A DNA stretch of 64,000 nucleotides from NCBI GenBank assembly GCA_910586855.1, contig CAJUJH010000001.1, positions 496,001 through 560,000 on the forward strand, given 5' to 3'. The stretch is from Candidatus Gastranaerophilales bacterium. Lineage in GTDB: Bacteria; Cyanobacteriota; Vampirovibrionia; Gastranaerophilales; Gastranaerophilaceae. Below the pieces are notes generated by a model. The model saw nothing but the letters and a program-made list of their open reading frames with translations. It was not told the DNA's origin and searched no databases. A program made the position numbers and the translations under genes. Below, piece by piece: positions 33,698-41,454 of the stretch. Position 1 is the stretch's first letter; every line of letters starts with the position of its first letter.

Positions 33698-33930
33698 AAA
33701 CCCAGGACACAGCGCACACCGTGGGCGCTAAATACAGGGCTGGTAGGGTGATAACCAATCTTGCCTGAATCCAAATAAGCATGAACAGGAATACCGCCAG
33801 TACTCATGGTACCGAGCCATAAACAGTACGAGTAGCAGCTGTTATCTCCGGCGCCCTGGCAGCCGCCAGCCAACCCTCTGCACCAAGTAGTACCGTAAGA
33901 AGAACTGCTTCCGTCGCACAGCTGCAGTGG
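33698..33930 (-). other. Array 1 cassette 2
   Basis: GGCQGAGDNSCYSYCLWLG, then AYLDSGKIGYHPTS and a variant end GVRCVLGL. The LQLCD block is intact but lacks the ADG extension. Confidence 0.75.
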
Positions 33931-33940
33931 ATAAATGTGT

Positions 33941-34193
33941 CAAATCCAGGACACAGCGCACAGAATAAGAGTAAATAGCGGAGGTATCCGTACCTTTTGC
34001 GGTATATAAAATGCCTCCATTTAGCCATGCATGCTCGTAATTACCGTTGCTTCTAACAGTACTTGACCATAAAACACGCGGGTTACAATACCCATACATA
34101 GAGCCCTGGCAGCCGCCATCAAAACGTGGATAGCACTGTGCAGCGCCATACTTAGAACTCTCATTCCAGTCACATAGCTGCAAACCGTCTGCA
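33941..34193 (-). other. Array 1 cassette 3
   Basis: GGCQGSMYGYCNPRVLWSS and the YEHAWLNGGILYTAKG variable type, shared in modified form with cassettes 13 and 15 and with array 2 cassette 6. Confidence 0.78.
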
Positions 34194-34223
34194 TCTTGGA
34201 TTCTATTTTGCTAAAACACGAAT

Positions 34224-34491
34224 CAAATCCAGGACACAGCGCACAGAAAAGGCGTAAGGAAGCACGCACTTACCATACATACCCGTACCGCAGGAATTGG
34301 CGCCATAAGCCAGAGAACCGCCATTTAAGCCATGACCTCCATAGTATATACCTATCTCTGAACCTGACCACAGCCAGTTCGGGTAGCAATTGTTAGCTTC
34401 GTTGTTACCCGTAGCAGCGCCCTGGCAGCCGCCACCCAGCCATCTGCACTGTGCAGCGCCGTAAGAGGAACTCGTGCCTATGCTGCAGCTG
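34224..34491 (-). other. Array 1 cassette 4
   Basis: GGCQGAATGNNEANNCYPN and the YGKCVLPYAFSVRC ending, a type shared with cassettes 6 and 8. The LQLCD block has a small deletion, so this unit lost its first Cys. Confidence 0.72.
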
Positions 34492-34511
34492 ATTTACGCC
34501 CTAAATGGTGT

Positions 34512-34758
34512 CAAACCCAGGACACAGCGCACAGAGTAATTCTCGGGCAAAGAGCGGATATACTCGCCAAACAAACCATTATTCAAATAATACGCATAGT
34601 GAGACGACTCTGTACCTGGTGCCAATGTACCTGACCATATATGGGACGGAACACAGTAGTTACCATAACCTCCCTGGCAGCCGCCGCCCAGACTTCTACA
34701 CTGTGCAGCGCCGTAAGAGGAACTTACAAAGTAGTCGCACAGCTGCAAACCGTCTGCA
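34512..34758 (-). other. Array 1 cassette 5
   Basis: GGCQGGYGNYCVPSHIWSG and PGTESSHYAYYLNNGLFG; the same variable part recurs in array 2 cassette 11. Ends SVRCVLGL. Confidence 0.78.
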
Positions 34759-34779
34759 TTCAGATGCGCTTTAGGTACT

Positions 34780-35063
34780 CAAACCCAGGACACAGCGCAC
34801 AGAAAGAGCATAAGGCAGTGTACACTTGCCGTACATACCTGCGCTGCAAGTGCCGGAAGCGTAGCCCAATACACCTCCGTATAAGCGGTAACCCTGATGA
34901 TAGATGTCTGTCTTAGATACCGTCCATACAATGTGCGGGTAGCAGTTGTTAACATCCGAGTTACCCGTAGCAGCGCCCTGGCAGCCGCCGCTATACCCCC
35001 TGCACTGTGCAGCACCGTAGCTGGAACTCGGCTGATAGTCGCACAGCTGCAAACCGTCTGCAG
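34780..35063 (-). other. Array 1 cassette 6
   Basis: GGCQGAATGNSDVNNCYPH, close to cassette 4 in the middle, with ending YGKCTLPYALSVRC. In frame with cassette 7 on the upstream side through a short NTADG joint. Confidence 0.78.
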
Positions 35064-35067
35064 TATT

Positions 35068-35320
35068 CAAATCCAGGACACAGCGCACAGAAAAGGCATG
35101 GGTATACAGATAAGGCTCACCCACCGGAGCACGCCAATTACCACTATTCAGATAAGCTCGAATATAACTGTCGGAGCCTGAAGGCATACTGGACCATACC
35201 GTGTCCGGGTTGCAGTTGTTATTTGCAGAGCCCTGGCAGCCGCCATCATACCGCGGGTAGCACTGCGCAGCGCCGTACTTAGAACTCTCCAGCCCCTCGC
35301 ATAGCTGTAAACCGTCTGCA
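35068..35320 (-). other. Array 1 cassette 7
   Basis: YPRYDGGCQGSANNNCNPD, then YIRAYLNSGNWRAPVG. Forms one continuous frame with cassette 6. Confidence 0.78.
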
Positions 35321-35337
35321 CACAATCAGAATACAAT

Positions 35338-35610
35338 TCAAATCCAGGACACAGCGCACAGAAAAAGGATATGTAAGAGCGCACTTACCATACTTACCGG
35401 TATTTCCGCAAGTATTCTCATTGTAGCCGAAATAGCCCCCATTTAATTGGTAAATCTGATAATATGAACCAACCTGAGAGCTTGACCACACGTGGTTTGC
35501 GTGGCAGTTACCAAAGATAGAGCCCTGGCAGCCGCCGCCATAATCGCCGCATCGTGCAGCGCCGTACTTAGAACTCTCACCCCAATCGCACAGCTGCAAA
35601 CCGTCTGCAG
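35338..35610 (-). other. Array 1 cassette 8
   Basis: GGCQGSIFGNCHANHVWSS with Cys pair ending CGNTGKYGKCALTYPF before SVRCVLDL. In frame with cassette 9. Confidence 0.78.
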
Positions 35611-35614
35611 TAGT

Positions 35615-35868
35615 CAAATCCAGGACACAGCGCACAGAAAAGGCATAGGTAGGAACACGGGTGTTCTCATTGAAAGAACCATTGTTCAGACCGCGCCAGT
35701 AATAAACTCCGCCGCTTCCTGACCTGCCAGACCAAACGTCGAACGGGTAGCAATTTGGGTATCCATTGTCACCGGTAGAGCCCTGGCAGCCACCACCCAA
35801 GTTGAGACACTGTGCAGCGCCGTACTTAGAACTCTCCCAGGCGTCGCAGAGCTGCAAACCGTCTGCAC
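35615..35868 (-). other. Array 1 cassette 9
   Basis: GGCQGSTGDNGYPNCYPFD, then GLNNGSFNENTRVPTYAF. The FDEN/FNEN type of end also occurs in array 2 cassette 7. Confidence 0.78.
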
Positions 35869-35885
35869 ACAATCAGAATACAATT

Positions 35886-36138
35886 CAAATCCAGGACACA
35901 GCGCACAGAACTTGCGTTGGTAGAGGTGTGACCGGCATCTCCATTCCACTCAAAGAACTTGCCCCCGTTGAGCTCTGGTGACCAGTGGTGGGTACTGTCT
36001 ACCTGCTTAGACGACCAAACAATGTACGGGTAGCAGTTAGTATTGTTCGAGCCCTGGCAGCCGCCAGCCAGTTTCTGACACTGTGCAGCACCGTAAGTAG
36101 AACTCGCATTGTAGTCGCACAGCTGCAAACGTCTGCAG
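35886..36138 (-). other. Array 1 cassette 10
   Basis: QKLAGGCQGSNNTNCYPYI, then ELNGGKFFEWNGDAGHTS. The joint before the LQLCD block is shortened by one base, breaking the ADG frame. Confidence 0.76.
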
Positions 36139-36142
36139 GTAT

Positions 36143-36474
36143 TAAATCCAAAGACACAGCATACCGCAACTCAGGGTGATAGGGGTGAGGTCTCACCCTG
36201 TGCCCGCCTGCCCTACAGGTGGCAGGATACCTGGCGAGGAGCAAGCAGCGCACAGAAAAGGTATAAGTCCTTATATAGGCATTAATACGCAACGTACCAC
36301 TGACCAGTTGAGCGAGCTTATAGTTATTCCCTGAGTCAAAAGTGCCAGACCATAAGTCATACGGGTGGCAGCTGGTACCATACGAGCCCTGGCAGCCTCC
36401 GGTAAACCAATAACACTGCGCAGTACCATACTTAGAACTCTCATAGGCATCACACAGCTGCAAGCCGTCTGCAG
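36143..36474 (-). other. Array 1 cassette 11 with inserted hairpins
   Basis: GGCQGSYGTSCHPYDLWSG, then LVSGTLRINAYIRTYTF. Between the DNA for SVRC and VLDL there is about 100 bp of extra sequence with GGGTGAGGTCTCACCC and a part related to the insertion in cassette 1. Confidence 0.74.
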
Positions 36475-36477
36475 TAG

Positions 36478-36740
36478 TCAAATCCAGGACACAGCGCACA
36501 GAGTCAGCCTGAGTATACGGACTGGTGTCGTAGTTCCAAGTCCCTGAACCCAAGTTGCGGGTATAGCGCTCAGAACCGCCATTATATATGTCACTTGACC
36601 ATAACTCGTTCGGGTAGCAGTTGGTAGCCCAATTAGTACCGTAAGCAGCGCCCTGGCAGCCGCCATCATACCGCGGGTAACACTGTGCAGCGCCGTACTT
36701 AGAACTCTCCCATTTGTCGCAAAGCTGCAAACAAGTCTGT
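36478..36740 (-). other. Array 1 cassette 12
   Basis: YPRYDGGCQGAAYGTNWAT middle, a TNWA type shared with array 2 cassettes 1 and 8, then RNLGSGTWNYDTSPYTQ. In frame with cassette 11. Confidence 0.78.
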
Positions 36741-36780
36741 ATCCTAAAATCTTTCTTTGTTTTTCTAGTAAAACATAAGT

Positions 36781-37030
36781 CGAATCCAGGACACAGCGCA
36801 CAGAATAAGCATGAGTAAATGCTGTGTCGGCTCCATTCAATGTGTTGAGAGTACCATTGTTCAGCCAAGCGTGCTCGTAGTTACCCGTGCTTCTAAGGTT
36901 ATACAGCCATAAGGTGTTTGGGCGGCAATGAGTGTCACTTGCGCCCTGGCAGCCGCCATTCAGATTCGCGCACCGTGCAGCGCCGTACTTAGAACTCTCC
37001 CAGTTGTCACACAGCTGCAAACCGTCTGTA
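36781..37030 (-). other. Array 1 cassette 13
   Basis: GGCQGASDTHCRPNTLWLY, then YEHAWLNNGTLNTLNG, a YEHAWL-type variable part joined to a different middle than in cassette 3. Confidence 0.78.
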
Positions 37031-37061
37031 TCTTGGAATTTTCTTTTGTAAAAGCATGGGT

Positions 37062-37300
37062 CAAATCCAGGACACAGCGCACACCAAATGCATATATGAT
37101 ATGCCTGACGTTCATGTTCTCAAAAGACCCGTTGCCCAGCTCTCTGTTAGTATAATAGTCTGTGCTGGAAAGGCTTGATGACCATAGACCGTACGGGTAG
37201 CAGTTGTTACCGTTCGCGCCCTGGCAGCCGCCAGCCAATTCTCTGCACTGTGCAGCACCGTACTTGGAACTCTCCCAGTAGTCGCAGAGCTGCAAGCTGT
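37062..37300 (-). other. Array 1 cassette 14
   Basis: RELAGGCQGANGNNCYPYG, then RELGNGSFENMNVRHI and the variant end AFGVRCVLDL. Confidence 0.77.
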
Positions 37301-37333
37301 ATTTAACCGGACTTGTTTAGTTTATAAACATAG

Positions 37334-37574
37334 GCTAAATCCAGGACACAGCGCACAGAATAAGCAATGGTAAGATGAGTGCCTGAGCCGCGAGCTGTGT
37401 AAAGAACACCATGGTCCAGCCAAGCGTGCTCGTAGTTATCTGCACTTCTCAATGTGCTGGCCCAAAAAGCATCCGGGACGCAGCTGTTATTGCTTGCGCC
37501 CTGGCAGCCGCCACTGTAGCCTTGGCACTGTACAGCACCGTACTTGGAACTCTCGTACTTCTCGCAGAGCTGCT
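37334..37574 (-). other. Array 1 cassette 15, nearest to the leader
   Basis: QGYSGGCQGASNNSCVPDA, then YEHAWLDHGVLYTARG. Its first block is eroded (the LQLCD end reads into AALREV-like sequence: CTCGCAGAGCTGCTAAAATT), directly adjoining the leader. Confidence 0.73.
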
Positions 37575-37631
37575 AAAATTTGCAGAAATGCTGCGTTTAG
37601 ATATCTAATATGGTTTGCTGCATTTTGTTTT

Positions 37632-37842
37632 CAATGTACACTGTGTCTAAAAATAAAAAGCAGTATATTATTTGGTTTGGCAAAATAAACGCTGTCAAAC
37701 GGCATTTACAAACAATATTTTTAAAAAGCAATGTTTGTAACATTTTTCCGTCTAAAAAGGCTTTAAAACTTTTAAAACGGCTCTGCTTAGACGATTTGAT
37801 ATCTTCATCTATTAAAACCCGTAAGCCTTAATACTCTTGAAG
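37632..37842 (-). other. Leader of cassette array 1
   Basis: About 210 bp upstream of array 1 on its coding strand, similar over its length to 50397-50569 before array 2. Shared words include CAATGTACACTGTGTCTAAA (plus strand), AACGCT(A/G)T, GACGATTTGA and AACCCGT(A/G)AGCC. On the minus strand one frame is conserved between the copies and ends RL-x-AFIL...FLDTVYIEN. In this copy it is open from TTACGGGTT-encoded RVLIDEDIKSS onward. It may be a remnant gene or a recombination anchor. Confidence 0.65.
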
Positions 37843-37923
37843 TATATTATTTTTTAATAATACGAATTTTTAGCTTTTTTGGCAAAAATATTAAGTTTTC
37901 TTTTTTATGCTAAAATATGGGCT

Positions 37924-38664
37924 ATGAGGATAAATAAATACATAGCTCAATCTGGTATAGCTTCCCGTAGAAAGGCCGATGAACTTATTGAACAAGGAAG
38001 AGTTCAGGTAAACGGCACCACTGTTACTATGCTTGGTTTTGAAATAAGGCGCAAAGATAAAGTAACTGTTGACGGCAAGCTTATAAAGGGGCAAAATTTT
38101 GAATACTACAGATTTTATAAACCCGCAGGCTATATTACAACCTCATCGGATGAAAAGGGCAGAAAAACAATTTATGATATTTTACCTCAAAATATGCACT
38201 CAATGAAACCTGTAGGTCGCCTTGATAAGGATTCTTCCGGCTTAATAATTTTAACAAATGACGGTGATTTAATTTATGAATTAACTCATCCTTCAATTAA
38301 GGTTTCAAAAGTGTACAGGGTTACGGTTGACTCTAAAATTACAAATGCTGAGCTTGAAACGCTTGCAGGCGGTATTGAGATAGAAAAAGGAAAAATTGCC
38401 TATGCCGATGTAGCTGTCTTAGAAAGCTCAAATTCTAAAACCTTGCTTGAAATGACCCTATATCAGGGAATGAACCGTCAAATAAGGAGGATGATAGAAT
38501 TTTTAGGGCACAATGTGGTTTCCTTAAAAAGAATCCGCCATGCAACAATTGATGTTGAAGGTTTAAAAAAAGGACAGTTTAAGCCGCTAAAACCTAAACA
38601 AATAAGAGAATTAAGAACATATTTGGATAAAATTGTAAACAGTAAGGAAGAAAAAGATGCTTGA
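37924..38664 (+). CDS. rluB: 23S rRNA pseudouridine synthase, RluB/RsuA type
   Basis: 246 residues from the ATG at 37924. N-terminal S4 domain (MRINKYIAQSGIASRRKADELI...GRVQVNG), then the catalytic motif VGRLDKDSSGLIILTNDGDL (catalytic Asp in RLD) and the YQGMNRQIRRM block. RluB versus RsuA or RluE cannot be fully decided; length and S4 domain favour RluB. The frame is open 15 codons further upstream, but the TGC-TAAAAT extended -10 ends seven bases before this ATG, pointing to a leaderless transcript. It overlaps serS by 8 bp. Confidence 0.92.
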   Translation: MRINKYIAQSGIASRRKADELIEQGRVQVNGTTVTMLGFEIRRKDKVTVDGKLIKGQNFEYYRFYKPAGYITTSSDEKGRKTIYDILPQNMHSMKPVGRLDKDSSGLIILTNDGDLIYELTHPSIKVSKVYRVTVDSKITNAELETLAGGIEIEKGKIAYADVAVLESSNSKTLLEMTLYQGMNRQIRRMIEFLGHNVVSLKRIRHATIDVEGLKKGQFKPLKPKQIRELRTYLDKIVNSKEEKDA

Positions 38665-39943
38665 TATTAAATTAATCAGAGAAAATCCTGAAAAAATTAA
38701 CGAATTATTAAAAAGAAGAAACCCGAACCTTTCAATAAACGAGGTTTTGGAGATTGATAATGAAAGAAGAAAAATCCAATTCCAAACAGATGAACTTCGT
38801 GCCAAAAGAAAAACTATGTCTCAAAGCATCGGTGAACTTAAAAAAGCAGGTAAAACCGCTGATGAAAACGGTAAATCAACAGATGAACTTCAAGCAGAAG
38901 TAAAGGTTATGGCAGATGATATCAAGGCTCTTGAAGAAAAGCAGGCTGAACTTGATAACAAACAAAGAGATTTTCTTTTATGCACACCGAATACTCCGGA
39001 TGAAAATATCGCTATAGGTACTGATGAGACATTTAATATTGTAAAAAAAGTGGTAGGCGAACCTACAAGAAAAGATTTTGAACTTAAACCCCACTGGGAA
39101 TTAGGTGAAAAATTAGGACTTTTGGATTTTGAGCGCGGTGTAAAGCTTGCACACACAAGATTTAGCCTCTATAGAGGAAAAGGTGCAGCCTTAGAACGTG
39201 CCATTATAAACTTTTTCTTGGAAGTGCACACACAGGAACACGGCTATGAAGAGATTTTACCTCCTGTGCTTGTAAATTCTGCAGCTATGACAGGAACCGG
39301 GCAATTACCTAAATTTAAAGAGGATATGTTTAAATGTGTGGATGAAGATTTATATTTAATCCCAACTGCAGAAGTACCTGTTACAAATATTTATCAAAAT
39401 GAAATTTTGAGTGAAGATGACCTTCCAAAATATATGACAGCATATACCCCATGTTTCAGACGTGAGGCAGGCTCAGCAGGAAAAGACACAAGAGGTTTAA
39501 TCCGTTTGCACCAATTTAATAAAGTGGAACTTGTGAAATTAACCACTCCTGAAACAAGCGAAGAAGAGCATGAAAAACTTACAAGAAACGCAGAACGTGT
39601 ACTTGAACTTTTAAATCTGCCGTTTAGAAGAGTTGAGCTTTGCACGGGTGATATCGGCTTTTCGGCTAAAAAATGCTATGACTTAGAAGTTTGGCTGCCA
39701 TCTTATGATAATTATAAAGAGATTTCAAGCTGTTCAAACTTTGGCGATTTTCAGGCAAGACGCGCTAATATTAAATATAGAAGCAAAACTACAGGAAAAC
39801 CTGAATTTGTACACACATTAAACGGTTCAGGGCTCGCTGTGGGCAGAACTTTTGCTGCGATTTTAGAAAATTTCCAAACAGAAGACGGGCATATAATTAT
39901 CCCTGAAGTGCTCAGAAAATACACAGGATTCGATATTATATAA
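38657..39943 (+). CDS. serS: Seryl-tRNA synthetase
   Basis: Class II synthetase. 428 residues: N-terminal antiparallel coiled-coil arm that contacts tRNA (about 25-105), motif 1 around NFFLEVHTQEHGYEEILPP, motif 2 FRREAGSAGKDTRGLIRLHQF (about 265-285, split in two words: FRREAGSAGKDTRG and LIRLHQF) and motif 3 NGSGLAVGRTFAAILEN. Begins inside the end of rluB with AAGGAAG as ribosome site, so coupled translation. A terminator follows. Confidence 0.97.
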   Translation: MLDIKLIRENPEKINELLKRRNPNLSINEVLEIDNERRKIQFQTDELRAKRKTMSQSIGELKKAGKTADENGKSTDELQAEVKVMADDIKALEEKQAELDNKQRDFLLCTPNTPDENIAIGTDETFNIVKKVVGEPTRKDFELKPHWELGEKLGLLDFERGVKLAHTRFSLYRGKGAALERAIINFFLEVHTQEHGYEEILPPVLVNSAAMTGTGQLPKFKEDMFKCVDEDLYLIPTAEVPVTNIYQNEILSEDDLPKYMTAYTPCFRREAGSAGKDTRGLIRLHQFNKVELVKLTTPETSEEEHEKLTRNAERVLELLNLPFRRVELCTGDIGFSAKKCYDLEVWLPSYDNYKEISSCSNFGDFQARRANIKYRSKTTGKPEFVHTLNGSGLAVGRTFAAILENFQTEDGHIIIPEVLRKYTGFDII

Positions 39944-39970
39944 AAATCTTATTTTAAAAGATAATTATTT

Positions 39971-40003
39971 AAGGCTCCTAATTTAATTGAGGAGCCTTAA
40001 AGT
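39971..40003 (+). terminator. Terminator of rluB-serS
   Basis: AAGGCTCC and GGAGCCTT pair across about 12 nt, followed by AAAGTTTTG. Confidence 0.85.
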
Positions 40004-40049
40004 TTTGTTAAAATTGAAAAATATAATTTATATGTTATATTAATAATAT

Positions 40050-40260
40050 AGGGGGAAGCCCCAACCAAGTATCAGTTGATTGAGGCTTCACTTCGTACCC
40101 TATAGCCAAATTAATAATAATTTTATGACCGCTATAGTGACCGTTATGGCGGTCTTTATTATTCTTATAGCCATATATTCCCTCCTTTCTGTCTATTTCT
40201 TCGTAAAATACGTGTGCAGAGGAGGGTTTAGGTACTACCCTTAAGCTTATAATATATAAA
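40050..40260 (-). ncRNA. Structured transcript carrying tiny hydrophobic peptide 3
   Basis: On the minus strand the leader has CACACGTATTTTACGAAGAA and GACAGAAAGGAGG, almost the same as at 21.2 kb. After the peptide stop come nested stems: ATAGGG...CCCTAT around GAAGCC...GGCTTC, with a loop containing CAA/TTG pairs. A -10-like TATTATAAG lies near 40245. Ends are inferred. Confidence 0.5.
40100..40174 (-). CDS. 24-residue hydrophobic peptide (type I toxin-like)
   Basis: ATG six bases after AGAAAGGAGG. The peptide (MAIRIIKTAITVTIAVIK, then LLLIWL) is a basic, hydrophobic helix. Third member of the family at 7475 and 21271. It sits alone between the serS terminator and the second AbrB-like module. 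No longer reading frame on this strand has a better start. Confidence 0.55.
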   Translation of the reverse strand: MAIRIIKTAITVTIAVIKLLLIWL

Positions 40261-40323
40261 AAAATCTCTTTTAAAACCATTGCATTGTGTATTTTCCGTC
40301 AAATCTCTCGCAATGACAATAGT

Positions 40324-40506
40324 TTATTCTTTTTCTTTCTTTTCTTCTTTAATGGGGTCTTTGAGAATGATAGAGTTGTCTTTTAAAGTCATATCAAGCG
40401 TATAGTTTATTGCTTCCTTGGAGTCTATCCCCAAATAAGCAAGAACTGTAGGATTTAATGTAATCCCGACACTTGTTGAACTAAGTTTTATTATTCTCTT
40501 CCTCAT
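40324..40506 (-). CDS. AbrB/MazE-like protein, second copy
   Basis: 60 residues. MRKRIIKLSSTSVGITLNPTV parallels the N-terminal strand-turn-strand of the protein at 15985-16158, followed by a helical middle and a Lys/Glu-rich tail (KEEKKEKE). Divergent from the 63-residue helical gene with a perfect palindrome between them. Likely DNA-binding and autoregulatory. Confidence 0.62.
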   Translation of the reverse strand: MRKRIIKLSSTSVGITLNPTVLAYLGIDSKEAINYTLDMTLKDNSIILKDPIKEEKKEKE

Positions 40507-40563
40507 TTTTAAATTATAACTTTCATTAAGTTTTTATACTATTCTATTAAAATTTATAAATTT

Positions 40564-40583
40564 ATCTAGATTTAAATCTAGAT
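40564..40583. promoter_or_regulatory. Perfect 20-bp palindrome between divergent genes
   Basis: The core TCTAGATTTAAATCTAGA is extended by one base on each side. It lies between the AbrB-like gene and the 63-residue gene, at the position held by the 15-bp inverted repeat in the first module, but with unrelated sequence. Confidence 0.62.
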
Positions 40584-40620
40584 TTATGATAATATTGCAA
40601 TCAATACAATAGGAGAAATT

Positions 40621-40812
40621 ATGTGTAAAGATGAAAATGAAATTATAGAACTTAGAAAAAAGCTTTTAGATGTAGAAAGTGAAATATGCAGGCTGGAGAA
40701 TATTAATAATCTTTTTACACCATATGCTATTGAAAACTCCCCTGAAGGTGTAATTATTTCCGAATTAATTCAAAAACAGGTTGAAACCCTGCAAGAAATT
40801 ATTAAATTTTAA
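40621..40812 (+). CDS. 63-residue helical protein, paralogue of 16263-16466
   Basis: Charged helical protein; ATAGGAG precedes the ATG. RKKLLDVESEI-x-RLENINNLF-x-PYAIENSPEGVII aligns with the first module's protein without gaps over about 45 residues. Unknown family. Cys residues at 2 and 21 are not conserved in the paralogue. Confidence 0.66.
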   Translation: MCKDENEIIELRKKLLDVESEICRLENINNLFTPYAIENSPEGVIISELIQKQVETLQEIIKF

Positions 40813-40859
40813 AAAAGTCTGCTATACTAATGACAAAAACTAATTTAGGACTAAAAAAT

Positions 40860-41447
40860 ATGAGAAAACTAAGTTTTGATACACCTGATAAAGCGCTTGA
40901 ATTTCTTTTGGATGGAAATAAAAAATTCATAGAAGGCAAGCCTGAAATAAAGAATTATTGTTTTGATTCAATGCTAAAAAGTCTTGATGAAGGGCAAAAA
41001 CCATATGCCATCGTGCTAAGCTGTTCTGATTCAAGGGTTTGCCCTGAAATTTTATTTGATACAGGCTTAGGAGAACTGTTTTGCGTGCGCACAGCCGGAA
41101 ACACAATAGGACCAAATGTTTTAGAGAGCATTGAATATGCTGTTAAAAAATTGAAGATAAAACTCCTTATAATCTTGAGCCATCAAGATTGCGGGGTTAT
41201 GAAATATGCAATGAATGCACCTCTTTATAATGATTGCTTTGAAAACCTTATTTATCAGGTGCAATCAGTAAAGCATGAAAAAGGGCTTGATGATTATGAT
41301 GCGCTTGCAAAAGAATATTTAGAAGTGTGTAAGCACAGGCTGCTTGTAAAATCTAACATTATAAATAATGCTGCAGAAAATGAAGGCTTGAAAATCGTTA
41401 AAACCTATTTTGATATTGAAACAGGCAGAATAAATGTTGTAGATTAA
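40860..41447 (+). CDS. Beta-class carbonic anhydrase
   Basis: Interconverts CO2 and bicarbonate. 195 residues from the ATG at 40860. Zn ligands C55, H108 and C111 and the Asp57-Arg59 dyad are in LSCSDSRV and SHQDCGVM. An ATG at 40830 is in frame, but it lies one base after a TATACT -10 box, which argues for the downstream start. It converges with the FNT-channel gene, an association that could reflect anion and CO2 handling. Confidence 0.93.
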   Translation: MRKLSFDTPDKALEFLLDGNKKFIEGKPEIKNYCFDSMLKSLDEGQKPYAIVLSCSDSRVCPEILFDTGLGELFCVRTAGNTIGPNVLESIEYAVKKLKIKLLIILSHQDCGVMKYAMNAPLYNDCFENLIYQVQSVKHEKGLDDYDALAKEYLEVCKHRLLVKSNIINNAAENEGLKIVKTYFDIETGRINVVD

Positions 41448-41454
41448 CAACGTT

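Larger units (their letters stand above)
33381..37574 (-). repeat. Cassette array 1: 15 units of a variable Cys-rich domain
   Basis: Fifteen units, all on the minus strand, 235-335 bp each, separated by about 5-40 bp. Each unit reads, in protein order, LQLCD-x-(W/Y/G)-x-SS-(K/S)-YGAAQC, a short variable part, GGCQG, a variable part with NC-x-P-x-x-(I/L/V)-W-S, a long variable part, and SVRCVLDL. The DNA of the three framework blocks is almost constant, even in synonymous positions, while the intervening parts differ in sequence and length. Units lack ribosome sites and promoters. G+C is clearly higher than in flanking genes. Some adjacent units are in frame (joined by N/T-TADG), most are not. 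Confidence 0.93.

Noticed and set aside
33381..37574. One long gene broken by frameshifts
   Set aside because: Units are separated by non-coding spacers of variable A/T-rich sequence, no start or signal sequence exists upstream, and a second array shows the same layout. A broken repeat protein would not be expected to keep intact frames inside units and break them only between units.
40035..40280. An 81-residue minus-strand protein spanning the third peptide locus
   Set aside because: Its frame crosses the strong ribosome site and the structured 3' part, and it has no ribosome site of its own. The 24-residue frame directly after AGAAAGGAGG is far better supported and has two relatives.
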